Notes: generated by a model not told the origin, from the sequence alone. 64,000 nt of DNA from Imbricaverruca yamaguchii (GCA_034440575.1 JAOTOL010000994.1:1-64000); one strand, 5' to 3'; positions 1 to 10,350 are shown, counted from the first letter of the stretch. Numbers and translations: made by a program.

Positions 1-26
1 AAACAATATCTTGTCGGTATGCTTTG

Positions 27-846
27 TTAAAATGGTCTCTTTTTCTCCAACATGATTTGGGCACGTACGGTCGTACAAGGTGTGGGGCTCCCGCCCTTCA
101 CCGCAGTTAACACAGAACAGGTTCGGAGAACTACACGCCTCAGCGGAGTGTTGATGTGAGGCACACTTACTGCACGCTGGGCGGTTGCGGCAGTACTGCG
201 TGGTGTGCCCGAATTTTTGCACTTATAACAACGCATTGGGACTTGGGAGAAATCCTCGGACCTTGACATGCACATAGCCTGCACGTAGTTCTGAGGTATA
301 CCTGTCCTGTTAAACGTCAAGATGACGCTTGTCTAAATCAGGTCTGGACCCTTCTTTACTTCCATTTTTCTTGCTATCACTCCGAATTTTGAAAGCTCTT
401 TAACAATTTCATCCTCAGATACGTCTCTCAGATCGAAGCAGTTGATGATCCCCCGCGATGTGTTCTTTGTCCTATGTGGCTGTACAGTAATTTCAATGGT
501 TTCGTTTTCCTTTTTGCCGTTCTTCCGCACACAGTATACAAACTCCAGACGAAGTAAGTGCTATGCCAGCCTGTTCTGAATCCGCGAATTATACTTCCAG
601 AGCACCGTCCTTAAGTTTTTGACACCTCAGAATTTCGCCAAATCTATCACAACCACAACCGTCCTTCCTGTGGAAAGGGGACAGTGAAGCGAGGCTTCTA
701 TTTTTACCTCCGAACACAAGAACACGAGGGCCGGGAGTATATCCCATGTAATCTCCGCGTGGGTGAAAGCTGGTCTGGCCCCTGCGAGAGGGACCAGTAG
801 TGTTTTCGTTTGATATGTGTGCCATACGGTTAGTGTTCGTTCCCAC
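27..846 (-). pseudogene. LINE ORF1 (gag-like) remnant with CCHC zinc knuckles
   Basis: On the minus strand this reads as the nucleic-acid-binding ORF1 of a non-LTR retrotransposon. A core around 530-337 contains GIINCFDLRDVSEDEIVKEL. After it comes a stretch ending in CYKC, and one frame away FGHTTQYC completes a CX2CX4HX4C zinc knuckle; a further cysteine pattern (CVNC, then C) follows toward base 27. The frame is broken at least three times: a shift near 560-600, an in-frame TAG near 334-336 (where similar proteins tend to have Lys), and a shift near 215 inside the first knuckle. An upstream piece (846-589) with PRVLVFGGK continues the same protein. ORF1 proteins coat LINE RNA. The element runs off the left edge, so its RT is not visible. 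It could belong to a jockey/I-type LINE; the exact clade is unknown. Confidence 0.7.
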
Positions 847-2357
847 TCCTCAGGCGCCCCACCACATAGGGGCCCAACAGGGGTGCCTGGGCCCTGTTGA
901 TGGAGGTCGCCAGGTTAAGCCTATAACCTGCTTATATGTGCATCTTTTTCATTTATTTTCAGAGATACCTAACATAAGGATACTTATGTTAATAAGAATG
1001 ATAAGAATGTCACACTATCAGCAAATTATCTTAAACAGTAGACCACATCACATGTAATTTCTTGACTTCAAATTGTGCCAGGTTCAAGATTGTATTATAT
1101 AGCATGAACATAAGCATGAAATTTACACACAAACCACTATTAGAAACATGCATGGGACTCAATGAACACACATCAAAAGGCACAATGCCAATACTTCTTT
1201 AGGCAGGATATCTCCTCATTGTTATGGTGGTATATGCCACCTTTTTGCACAAACAAGTTATCACTGGCACACCTTCAGGCCAAAAGGTGACATTTTCTGC
1301 AATACAGGCACATAAGATATTCACCACATCAGTACATATTTGTCAAGTAGTCATAATGAAGAAAACAACCATACAACACAGTGCATCACCAAACACAGTG
1401 CATCACTAGTGGTTAGCTGGGACAAAAATGTTAAGCCAATTTTCTCCAGCTGGCTTGGCAGGCCACCTCAAAATATTTATTTTGGATTGATGCGGGTTTT
1501 TCCAGATATAGTTTGTTAACTATGGATCAGAGCAGACCAATTCACCCTATAGCAGGCATCCTTGAATTGCATAGATGTCCAAGGTATCTAATCAACCATA
1601 TTCAAGAACACACAGACCTGTAATTTCCTCAGCTCATCTCTATTGGATGGACTTCAAAGGGTTTATGTCTGACAGTATCCCCTGTTCTAAACACAGGAGC
1701 AGTGGTCAATAATCAGGCAAACATGCATAAGGAACAAGCATATCATAAACTCTGGACTCCTGCAAACAGTTTGCTTAACTAGATTCCAGGCTTCCAGCCT
1801 TCCTTGCTTGCCAGCTATTCCATGAATAAAATAAAATTGTTCAGTTGGAGTCAGCAAGAGTGTCCATATCTAGACAGAACGAACAGCAGATATTCCTCCA
1901 CCATTCAAGTAATTTGGAATGCCCACATCATGAAAGCCCCAGCTACACCTGATTAGTGTGCATTTCAGTCTGTCCATGGTGAGATTGCAAGATGATGACT
2001 CAGAATGCTGATGTCTTTCTGACCAGTGTTCAAATAATGGTTTCTGGTTAGTGTGAGATGTCAAAACGAGCACAGTATGACTTCAAAATCCACAAAGACA
2101 AGACATCATTTCACATAGCTGATAAGTTCTTCAAGCATAATTATGACCCAACAGCATACTCATATGTGCACCTTTTTCCATTGTTGAATGTACCTAATTT
2201 AGGAGTAAATATTTTAGCAATAGCAATACAAAACACCTATCTGTATCAAGTGATGTCATATAACAAATCACATCACAGGAAATCCTCTTACCTAGGAATG
2301 TGCTAAGATGTTTAAATATAATTTGGCACCTGAATATCACTTTGACCAATTATCTTC
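847..2357. other. No gene seen; diverged repeat pair
   Basis: I see no credible coding sequence. The stretch 940-1060 resembles 2155-2285 (shared TGTGCA.CTTTTTC..TT core and a CACATCACA.G end), so at least part is an old dispersed or duplicated repeat. The rest is moderately AT-rich without recognisable structure. Confidence 0.45.
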
Positions 2358-2438
2358 TCATGCATATTGATTGATTATTTGGGCTTAAGGGCACATCAAC
2401 TGCTACTGGTTATGTAGTGCCAATTATCATGCATATTG
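2358..2438 (-). mobile_element. Micro-retroposon copy 1 (3'-hairpin module) with 12-bp TSD
   Basis: A 57-bp insert (2370-2426) is flanked by perfect 12-bp direct repeats TCATGCATATTG at 2358-2369 and 2427-2438. On the minus strand it ends GTGCCCTTAAGCCCAAATAATCAAT, the same core and simple-repeat tail as the other copies. The target duplication shows it is a real insertion. Confidence 0.8.
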
Positions 2439-3312
2439 GAAAATTGAGATGTTTAGACTTATTAGTTGGTACATCAATGGCTCATACCCTACCATCTTTC
2501 CTGAGAAGTTGCACATTTGATTTTTTCCACAAAACTGCAAGATCCCTCAGTGCCTAAAAATGGCAAATAGGTGACAGGCCAGCACCTGAACAGACACTTT
2601 TAGCATATGATTATGTTCATGTATCAGTGACGAATTACTGGTAAATAGGGCGGAATAAACCACATCAGCATTGACATATTTCCCAAAGAAGCAATGGCAT
2701 CATGCTTCTTGCTGTGTTCATGAAGTCTTCATTCATTTCCAACAGTATGTTGTTTGTAGTCTGCTTACACACACCACAATGGATCATGATACACAAGCAT
2801 ATTGTAGCATAATTCCAGATAAAAGGATTATCTATGGTCTGGTTGGTCAAGTGAGAGAATGGTCCGGATCTCCACCTGAGTACAGGTAATGTTTGTGATA
2901 CTAAAGCAGGCATCAGTATGATGTTGGGTATTCGAAATAACCTGACACCACAGTAATCGTCCGGACACTTACTTTGGTATAAATTTGTAGGTACTTCCTC
3001 AGTCGATTCAGCCTCCGCTTCAGCAGGTCGATCGTGTCATCCACGTAAAATTCAAATTGCATCGCTCGTCCAATTATGCGGGTTTTAAAAATGCGCCATT
3101 CTCATCAGCGGACAGCAGTTTGAATGTGATGACCATGTGCTTTATTTATGCTAGTAGATTCATCAAACTGCCAAATAGTATGAAGACTTGTGGAAATTCT
3201 GCCTAGTGATTGGTTACTCATCTGCGAATACCAGCACGAGTCCTGTCGAAAAATAGGAGAACAAAAGCCGGTGATTGGTCAATTCTGCTTCCGGCCCGGT
3301 TGTTATCTGAAG
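2439..3312. other. No gene seen
   Basis: Short open frames near 2665-2913 on both strands have no family-like motif. Nothing else is recognised up to the minisatellite. Confidence 0.5.
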
Positions 3313-3511
3313 GGGATGTATCGTAATCTCAAATGTATCATAACCGCTAATGCATAATAACCCCAAATTTGAATAGTCCTAATGTATCGTAACCTCAAAT
3401 GTATCATAACCTCAAGTGTATCATAACCTCTAATGTGTCGTAACCTCTAATGTGTCGTAACATCAAATGTATCATAACCTCAAATGTATCATGACCTCAA
3501 GTGTATAAGTG
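3313..3511 (+). repeat. 17-bp minisatellite, left arm
   Basis: About eleven degenerate units of AATGTATCATAACCTCA, with variants ATCG/GTCG and CTCTA/CTCAA. The same monomer in the same orientation reappears at 10200-10350, just beyond the other end of the CR1-like LINE, so the LINE sits inside or between two such arrays. Confidence 0.85.
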
Positions 3512-3694
3512 TGTACCTAATGTATTTACAATCGGTATTTGTATTTGCGAGATTTAACAAACCGATTCCATAAAATGGATTAATATTTGGTTTGTGTCAG
3601 AATACAGTCAGATACATTTCACACACATGAACAAAAAATGAAAGCGGCAAGACAACAGTATACAGGTGAAAACCGAACACGTGAAGTCAATTTA

Positions 3695-4348
3695 TCAGAC
3701 GTTGTTCAGCATCGCGACGAACTCGCCCCGTGTCCGAGAAGCGGAAGTGGCCGGCGGCAGTAGGTTCCAGGCCGAGGCTGCCCGGAAGGAGAAGGTTCTA
3801 CGTGACATGCTGAGGCGGAAAGGCGGTGGCTCCAGTGCCCCAGCCACCGTCGCACGAGTGGAGCGCCGGGAGACATCCGACCGCCGGCGGAACAGAGAAC
3901 GGATCGCCTCGGGGGCTCGCGGATCATTCAGGGCTCTGAACACGGCGATGTTGTCGCGGTGGGTGATGAGGTGACGGACACTGCGCCAGCCCAGCGTTGC
4001 CACTGTCGGCGAGATATGATCACGACGACGAGCCCCTACGACGATCCTAGCCCCGAAATTGATCGCCTTCTGCACTCGTCCAAGGTGACATTGGGCAGCC
4101 CCGCCCCATACAGTGAGGCAGTATAGGATGTATGGAAAGACGTGAGACTGAATTAGGAGTTTGCGTGCTTCGGGCGTGAGATGGTGACGGATATTGTGGA
4201 GACAGAACAAGGTGGAGTTGCACTTTTTGACAACGTGGGATATGTGCTCCTCCCAGGATAGGGTGCGGTCAATGATGACTCCCAGCATCTTCACGAATGG
4301 CGAGGGGGTTAGGACGTGACTGCTAATGTTCAGTTGGTAGGATGTGGC
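3695..4348 (-). pseudogene. LINE ORF2, C-terminal domain after RT
   Basis: This is the post-RT region of the CR1-like LINE. It contains MLGVIIDRTLSWEEHI, then YCLTVWGG, LGRVQKAINFGARIVVG and DHISPTVATLGW, the conserved series that follows the thumb in CR1/L2-type LINEs and precedes the C-terminus. There is no RNase H. It is one frame away from the RT part; the shift maps to the run of eight T (4349-4356, A8 on the coding strand), where seven would keep the frame open. The stop is near 3695 and about 180 bp of 3' UTR follows. The break may be a real mutation or a homopolymer miscall. Confidence 0.85.
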
Positions 4349-5558
4349 TTTTTTTTAGGGATTGGTACGTGCCGACAAGCAGTAGGGTAGTTTTAGTGGG
4401 GTTCATCTTCAAGGAGTTGGATGTGAAGTAAGACTGAATAGCAAGGATGGTGCTCTCCTGCCGGGATTTAAGAACGGGTAATTCATCAGGGTGTGCAGAG
4501 TCTAGCAGCTGGGTGTCGTCGGCATATGATACCAGGCGTCCGTATGGAAGGTATGCTCGCAGGTCATTCATGAAGATGCTGAACAGCAAGGGACCAACCA
4601 GGGATCCCTGAGGAACACCATGGGATAGCGGAAGGGATAGAGCGCCGCCCCTCACCACCTGTCGCCGGTCAGTAAGGTAGCTGCCAAACCACCTCGGGTC
4701 GACGCCGTACCACTGCAGCTTCCGCAGGAGGATATCATGGTCGACGCTGTCGAATGCTTTGCTTAGGTCGATTGAGATGACCGAAGCGATGTGACCAGTG
4801 TCGACACGACGTGTGATCCACTCGACAGCGTCGACCAGGGCGTCCTCCGTCGAATGGCATGGCCTGTATGCATACTGGGAGGAGGAAAGAATGTGATTAG
4901 TGACTAGATAAGAGGACAGCTGGATACATACTACTTTTTCACATAACTTGGATAAGACTGGCAAAATAGAGATAGGACGAAAGTTACTGGCGACATCGCG
5001 AGGCCCAGATTTGTGAAGTGGAACAACCGAAGCAGTTTTCCACGAGGTAGGGAACACGCAGGAGGCGACAGAAGTGTTAATGATGTGAAGTAGGTGAGGC
5101 CCGAGAACCGGAAAACAGTTGCGGAGAGCGTGCAGTGGTACGCCATCGACGCCAACCGCTTTCGACGAAGACATCTCACATATGGCTCTGAATAGTTCGG
5201 GCAGGGTCACCGGGTGTAGCCGGAGGCCGGTGGTAGTCACACAAGGTGGTCGCGGAGGGATGAGTGGAACGCCGCGGTTGCCAGCAACGAGATCAGCGGC
5301 AATGCGTGGGCCAACGGAAGCAAAGTGACGATTAAATTCGTCCGCCACCGTCGCTGCCAGGCCCCTCACGGCCCCCTCCCCTCCCCCGGCCGGTCGGGGC
5401 GCAAAGTCCCGGATGTGGCGCCAGAAATTGGCACGGTCTGTCAGCATTTGCTCACACACAAAGTCACGCCTGGCTTTTGCAAACGCACATTTCACACGGT
5501 TTCGCAGCCTCCGATAAGCGACCAAGTAATAATCCGTGCGATAGCTCCGCCAAGACGG
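4349..5558 (-). CDS. LINE ORF2, reverse transcriptase domain
   Basis: Reverse transcriptase of the CR1-like LINE. In the open frame ending at 5648 (441 residues, the first 30 or so lying in element A) the hallmarks appear in order: KAVGVDG (about residue 163), SWKTASVVPLHKSG (202), NFRPIS, HSTEDAL, motif A IDLSKAFDSVDH (294-304), motif B GVPQGS (344) and motif C SYADD (374-378) with both catalytic aspartates. All key residues look intact. The upstream reading into element A (CIQSTLP) is an artefact; the true preceding residues CPWVV lie at 8248-8262. The domain copies LINE RNA into DNA at the nicked target. The frame is lost 3' at the T8 run. Confidence 0.9.
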
Positions 5559-5560
5559 TA

Positions 5561-5755
5561 GGGTGGATTGAATGCAACTTTTTGTTCGCAAATCAACTTC
5601 CGCGGGCTCAAAACACGTGCGCGTGCATCGGTAGAGACAAGACAACACGATTGCAAAAATATATAATATGTTCTAGATACTGCGCACGAATCGTTTTCAA
5701 AAATATTTCTTCGCCGCCAGGCGTCGAAGTCTCCATTGATTGAAGCATGGCACGT
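5561..5755 (+). repeat. Element A left terminal inverted repeat
   Basis: Begins GGGTGGATTGAATGCAAC. It aligns with the reverse complement of about 8050-8245 with gaps; the best blocks are AACTTCCGCGGG, GTGCGCGTG, the GCGCACGAA block near 5682 and GAAGTCTCCATT near 5726. Confidence 0.8.
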
Positions 5756-5846
5756 AAAAAGATAGCACCACGCGCGTCGGACTCCGCAGCTGGCGTGGAC
5801 CCCTCTAACGTGTCGCAACTAACCCCTCTAACGTGACAAAAAGGGC

Positions 5847-7586
5847 GTGCAGCAGAGTTCAGAGGCGAAGCAGCTCAGTGACATGGACGCAGACTTGGAA
5901 GAGAGCAGTGAGGACTCTGAAATGGATGGTGTGGAGGAGGCTGGTACTAGCTATTCTGATTCGCTAAGCTCTGATGACGACGTCTGTGGTAGTGGAGGAC
6001 AAAACCGCCGACAGCTTCCCAACTTCTCGCGAATGTGTGATCGGTATGGTACCTCTGACCGCTCCGCTGCCGGCTTGCTGAACGCAGCTCTAGTAGATTA
6101 TGGGATAATCACACACAACAGCAAGGCTGAGCTGGTTGACCGCAATAAAATCCGGCGACAGAGAGACAAATGGGGTAAGAAGGAAGTGGATGAGAGCTCA
6201 AAGGAAAACCGACGTGATCGCCTGGTGGGATTTTATCATGATGGTGGAAGATATAACGCTGAATAGAGTGGGTAACAAGAACAAGATGGTCAAAGAACTG
6301 CATGAAGTAGTCGTTGCTGAACCAGGCCACCGGTACGTCGACCATGTGTCTCCACAGAGCGCCGGTGCTGCGGACATAGCCAAAGAGATGTTGGCTGTCA
6401 TTCAGGAAAATGATGCCCATCCAGTGGTGATAGGGTCGGACGGCACATCGGTGAATACAGGCCGCAATAGCGGTGTTAACAGGAGGATTGAATTGGGTGT
6501 TGGTCGTCCTCTCCAGGAAGCTATTTGCGGCATACACACCAACGAACTGACGCTCAGACACGTGTTCAAGGACGCTGATGGCGAGACAAGTGGCCCGTCC
6601 TACTTCAAAGGGCCGATTGGTTAGTTAGTTATTTGGGCTTTAGGGCGCATCGACCAGGCCGATGGGTAAGGCCATTCAGGGTGATTTGACTGCACTGCCC
6701 CTTGCTCAGTTTAAGCCTGTGAGGGGTCAAGTGCCTCCCATTCCAGCCGATGTTCTGAAGGAGATGAACAAAGACCAGCAGTACCTGGGCAACATGTGCA
6801 TGGCAGTCAAAGCAGGACCAGGACAAGTCCTCCAGCGTGTGCTGTCTGCATACCCTGGTCCAATCCATCAGGCCCGCTGGGTGACTGGCGAACAGGATCC
6901 TCCGCCTGTACGTGTCGACGGAGTCGCCAACGCCGAAGCTAGTGAGGGTGGTGTTCATGATACTGAACCAGTACGTCCCTGGGTGGTTTATGTACAGAGT
7001 TCGCCCACACATCAGTGATGGAGCTAAAAACTTGTTCGAACTGATCCGTCTGTCGAGGAAGTTGCCTGAAGATGACCGCAACATTGTGCAAAAGGTTCTG
7101 AAACGCAACGAGTTCTGGGCACACAGTGAGAACATCCTCGCCGCCATGCTGACCGACAGCCGACAGGAGACGAGGGTGGCGGCCGTGGAGCGGATCAGGA
7201 TGTGCCGAGCCAAGAGACGCGAGGACGATGACCCGGATGACATCAGACAGTTCGTCGTTCCGGACATCAACTTCGATGCCGATGACTACCAAGAAATGAT
7301 CGACTGGACAAATGCAACAGAGCCACCACTGACCATGGACATGTCAAACGAGGAAATCACAGCGGCTGTGCAATGTGAACACCCCATGGACTTCAGCGCA
7401 TTTCCATGTCACTCACAAGGCGTGGAACGTTGGGTAAAGGAGGTGACAGATGCGGCACAGAAGAAGGCCGGGTACTCGGCACGCCATGCTCTGATTCTGG
7501 TCAAAGCACGGTCCAGAGCCGATCTTCCGGTGATGGATACAAAGAAGGACTTTTACAGCTGGCTTCAGGGAGACGGTCGTTCCTGA
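5847..7586 (+). pseudogene. Element A transposase-like protein, broken
   Basis: Reading across three breaks gives one protein of about 550 residues. Its acidic N-terminus (MDADLEESSEDSEMD) is followed by LPNFSRMCDRYGTSDRSAA, YVDHVSP, IGSDGTSVNTGRNSGV (Asp near 6440), LHEVV, IHTNELTLRHVF, SGPSYFKGPIG, ARWVT (near 6870), LRLYVSTESP, FMILNQYVPGWF, NEFWAHSENILAAMLTD and a conserved DYQEMIDW tail. From memory, proteins with GDGTNVNTG, HTNELPLRHL, ARWLTTANRILRLYV and HPENLLLAMITD recur in many invertebrate genomes, usually unnamed. They look DDE-like (GSDGT as first Asp), but I cannot place the triad. Breaks: a 1-nt shift near 6240, the 36-bp micro-retroposon at 6621-6656, and a shift near 6887. 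Sitting between TIRs, it is the likely transposase of element A, now inactive. Confidence 0.75.
6611..6666 (-). mobile_element. Micro-retroposon copy 2, inside element A's gene
   Basis: A 36-bp insert (6621-6656) lies between GGCCGATTGG (6611-6620) and GGCCGATGGG (6657-6666). On the minus strand it reads TGGTCGATGCGCCC, then TAAAGCCCAAAT and the tail AACTAACTAA, a 5'-truncated version of the module. It splits GPIG from KAIQGD in the transposase reading; removing it and one duplication makes that junction continuous. Confidence 0.85.
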
Positions 7587-8049
7587 GTTCAGCTTCGCCA
7601 TTCTGAGGTGACCTGTCGCCATGATTTGGTACCATAATCTATTGCCATGCGTTGAAAGTTGAAAGTGTTTCCTAGACAAAACGCACAGCCGATATTCAGG
7701 ACGTCTGTTGATGATTGAAATGATGGTTTAGTTGATATGGTGTGTTTAAATGGTTGCAAGTACAGAGTTAGGCAGACTCGTATTTATGTTCCTGCATAGA
7801 TGGTGGTGATCACAAGTTTCCGAAAACTGCAATGCAATAACTGCAATAAACCTCGGTTGAACGTATCTCTTGTTATGCAAAACTGAAAACGTGGCCAAAA
7901 ATGTAAATATTGTGCACCTCTAATCACGTAATTGTTGCTGACGGTTCATTACATAATTAAAGCTTCGGTGTTATAGACATGCAGTCACTAGTAAGCTTGG
8001 CAACGGTAGCCGAGAATTAGTGGGGGAATAGCGTGAACAAGACTTATGG

Positions 8050-8245
8050 TGTTATGTTCTTATAACAAGGCAAAGACTAATGGAGACTTCAACGCTTGGC
8101 GGGGCTAAGAACCGTTTCAAAAACGTTTCGTGCGCGGTATCTATAATATTTTTGAAAAATGTTTAGCCGCGATTTTCTATCTATGAGCATTCACGCGCAC
8201 GCGTTTTGACCCCGCGGAAGTTGGTTTATAATTTTCGATCCACCC
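8050..8245 (-). repeat. Element A right terminal inverted repeat
   Basis: Reverse complement starts GGGTGGATCGAAAATTATAA and matches the left end over about 190 bp at roughly 70% by eye. Confidence 0.8.
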
Positions 8246-8247
8246 TA

Positions 8248-9520
8248 CTACCCACGGGCAACATGCCCGGCGGGGGTGGACGGTCTTGAATGGACAATAC
8301 ACGTTCACCGCCACATGCCACAAGTGCATGAACTCCTTTAGTTTCGCGTCCACCCCCGCTGCCCGGTACATACTGCTCCAGTCCGCCTGCAAGAAATGAA
8401 GGCACAAGGCGTCCCAGTTAATCTTCCGCCAGGGGCGATAGGTGAAGGACGCCCGGCGACACCGCAGCCCGCGGTAGGGCACGCGCACAATTATTGTCAG
8501 ATGGTCAGCAATCGGTACGAGCGGCAGCTGAATGGCAGACTCAATATCCGGGACATTGGTGATGATATGGTCCAGCAGTGTTGCCGTCGGCCACAGATGG
8601 GTCGGCTGCCGGACAAGCTGAGAGAGGCCGAGATCCTGCAGCACCTGTCCGTAGCGACGAACACCGGGGCAGTCGGAACGAAGAAGGTTGATGTTCACAT
8701 CGCCCAGGCAAAAGGTTGGCTTGCCGAGACTGATGGCGGCACGCAGCTGGTATTGTAGCTCGTCCAGACCGTCAGATACGGGCTCCGATGGCGGGCGGTA
8801 AACCACCCCCAAAGTGACAGCACGGCGTCCCCCACCACTCACAGACACCCACAGCGTCTCGCAGGACGAACCAGTACTTGATATAGGCAGCGGCTTCATA
8901 TTGAACTTTTCCTTACATAGGATGGCGACGCCACCGCCTCGGGCTGCAGCAGCTGGGCGGCCACGGCCCGACTGGGCCGGACGGTCACGACGCACTAGTT
9001 CATAGCCTGGAAATACTAGGATTCTGTCGGACACGGCGGAAGAGAGCCAAGTTTCGGATAAGCACATAAGGTCTAGTTTGTGTTCTTGCAGAGTGCGAAG
9101 AACACAGTTCATTTTCGGCACTAATGACTGGACGTTAGCATGTCCAATCGCCAGGGTGCGCACCGGCTCAGGGCAGGTGGCAGCACGCAGCGTATGCTGA
9201 GTCTGACCGATGGTGAGGCGAGACGGAATGACGAAAGAAGAAGGGAGCCTGTCGCGGAAACGCTGTTGATCCGTGACCCGGTTCATGCGATGTCGCCGCT
9301 GCTGAACACGACATCCGGCGCGGATTTCTTGGCCGGCAGTCTCCTGTACTACCACCGGTCCCGTGGACGGAGAGTGGAACGAGCAAGATGGGCGACACTC
9401 TACACGACGGGGGGCTTCCCCAGTGCCGGGAGTGGTATGCAGAGCAGCACTCCTTTGAGAGCACGCCAGTGAAATGCTCGTTGCAGGGCTCTCCTCTTCA
9501 CCTGCTGTCCGCCCCGGCAT
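8248..9520 (-). CDS. LINE ORF2 N-terminal part with AP endonuclease domain
   Basis: An apurinic-type endonuclease that nicks target DNA for the CR1-like LINE. After about 120 residues of serine/arginine-rich leader, the domain shows IGHANVQSLVPK, LDLMCLSETWL (catalytic Glu), GGGVAILCKEKF, LGVVYRPPS, CLGDVNINLL (Asp/Asn pair), LLDHIITN and IADHLTI (final Asp-His). The usual SDH is ADH here, a mild oddity that keeps the catalytic Asp and His. The genuine reading ends at CPWVV (about 8250) where element A begins; the further residues down to 8177 belong to the transposon. The frame joins directly to the RT part at 5558. The leader start is uncertain: the first Met is at 9520, and ORF1 may overlap it. 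Confidence 0.88.
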
Positions 9521-9978
9521 CCTCGCCTCCTCAGCCGTCGTCGGCGTCCGACCGGGACAGATTTGGCGGGGCGGACCAAGCCAGCGAACGGCTCGGCAAT
9601 GTTGACGTTAGCGCCGGCCGCGGCCGGACTCGGCTGGCCCGGGTCGGTACTGACTTCCGGACCCGCAGGCATATGGGGCGGCTGTCCTGGGGGGGGAGTT
9701 GACGGGGGTGGAGGGGTGCGAAAAGATTGATGGAGGTGTTCTTGCGCGTTTGCGGCTGGCTGGCTGGTGGCTGTACGGCGGCTGGAGGGCATGACGATAG
9801 TTCTGTACTTTTTGCTGGTTTCTCGGTTTCTGTACTTTTTGCTGGTTACTTCTTGCTGGTTCTGTACACTGATGATGAAATTTCGATGACAGGACCGGGA
9901 ACATGGTTTAATTATGAATCTTGTCACACGCTTACGAAGGTTTTCTCGGAAAATGTGGCTTGCCCCCACACAATACAC
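9400..9978 (-). CDS. Possible LINE ORF1, proline-rich and basic
   Basis: An open frame of 192 residues upstream of and overlapping the endonuclease ORF in another frame. It has a Pro-rich segment (TPPPPSTPPPGQPPHMP), an Ala/Pro linker and a basic run (GRRRRLRRRG). Position and charge would suit a small RNA-binding ORF1 of the CR1-like LINE, but there is no zinc knuckle or RRM. It also contains a short tandem (SKKYRNRETSKKYR) from a repeated DNA segment near 9805-9850. It may be only 5' UTR that happens to be open. Confidence 0.35.
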   Translation of the reverse strand: MYCVGASHIFRENLRKRVTRFIIKPCSRSCHRNFIISVQNQQEVTSKKYRNRETSKKYRTIVMPSSRRTATSQPAANAQEHLHQSFRTPPPPSTPPPGQPPHMPAGPEVSTDPGQPSPAAAGANVNIAEPFAGLVRPAKSVPVGRRRRLRRRGCRGGQQVKRRALQRAFHWRALKGVLLCIPLPALGKPPVV

Positions 9979-10149
9979 GCATCAGCACAGCTGAATTATC
10001 CAAAACTTGATAAGGCGATATACGGATGATTAAAACACTCACAGTTCACGGCGGCGTCACACAATCACGGTAAGAAGTTCGAATTTCTATAAGCACACTT
10101 TGAAACTGCGGTATTAACTTGCTCCGGATAAAACTAAGAAACAGTGTGG

Positions 10150-10192
10150 AGCGGCCGGGGGTCGCTGTCAAGCGCCCGCCACCCGGCCGCTA
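10150..10192. promoter_or_regulatory. GC-rich hairpin at LINE 5' end
   Basis: Perfect 10-bp arms AGCGGCCGGG and CCCGGCCGCT flank a GC-rich loop of about 20 nt. It lies within about 10 bp of the inferred first base of the LINE, so it could be a 5' structural or promoter element of the LINE RNA. The structure is seen; the role is inference. Confidence 0.5.
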
Positions 10193-10199
10193 CATTGTA

Positions 10200-10350
10200 C
10201 ATTTGAGGTAATGTATCATAACCTCAAATGTATCATAACCTCAAGTGTATAATAACCTCTAATGTATCATTACCTCTAATGTATCGTAACCTCAAGTGTA
10301 TCATAACCTCAAATGTATTGTAACCTCAAGTGTATCATAATCTCAAATAT
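10200..10350 (+). repeat. 17-bp minisatellite, right arm
   Basis: About eight units of the same monomer as at 3313-3511 (AATGTATCATAACCTCA), same orientation. The first unit is inverted (ACATTTGAGGT...ACCTCAAATGT), forming a short palindrome at the LINE junction. Confidence 0.85.

Larger units (their letters stand above)
5561..8245 (+). mobile_element. DNA transposon A, TA target duplication, about 190-bp imperfect TIRs
   Basis: This 2,685-bp element is inserted in the LINE ORF2 between the endonuclease and RT. Its ends are inverted: GGGTGGATTGAA at 5561 and GGGTGGATCGAA read backwards from 8245. Similarity continues through CAACTTCCGCGGG.TCAAAAC and CGTGCGCGTG, and on to GAAGTCTCCATT about 190 bp in. 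TA flanks both ends (5559-5560 and 8246-8247). Removing the element plus one TA joins ...CCG TGG GTA G to TA CCG TCT TGG in the LINE frame, which fixes the boundaries. It carries one broken transposase-like gene on the plus strand. The superfamily is not clear to me: a TA duplication suggests Tc1/mariner-like chemistry, but the protein does not look like one. 7587-8049 is non-coding. Confidence 0.88.
3512..10199 (-). mobile_element. Near full-length CR1-group LINE, interrupted by element A
   Basis: On the minus strand the order is 5' region (10199-9979), an N-terminal proline/basic stretch, AP-type endonuclease, reverse transcriptase and a C-terminal domain without RNase H, then a short 3' UTR ending at the minisatellite. 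This matches CR1/L2/Daphne-type LINEs, which encode an endonuclease and RT for target-primed reverse transcription. Removing the 2,685-bp insert at 5561-8245 leaves about 4.0 kb, and removing it with one TA copy restores one reading frame across the joint. The only other ORF2 break I see is a 1-nt shift in a T8 run at 4349-4356. The copy is therefore fairly young or has a miscalled homopolymer. Clade assignment within CR1 is by resemblance only. Confidence 0.85.

Noticed and set aside
3313..3511. CRISPR-like array
   Set aside because: Units are contiguous 17-mers without unique spacers, in clearly eukaryotic DNA.
5561..8245. Element A as hAT or pogo
   Set aside because: hAT makes 8-bp duplications and pogo proteins have CENP-B/DDE_1 signatures; neither fits the TA duplication together with this protein.
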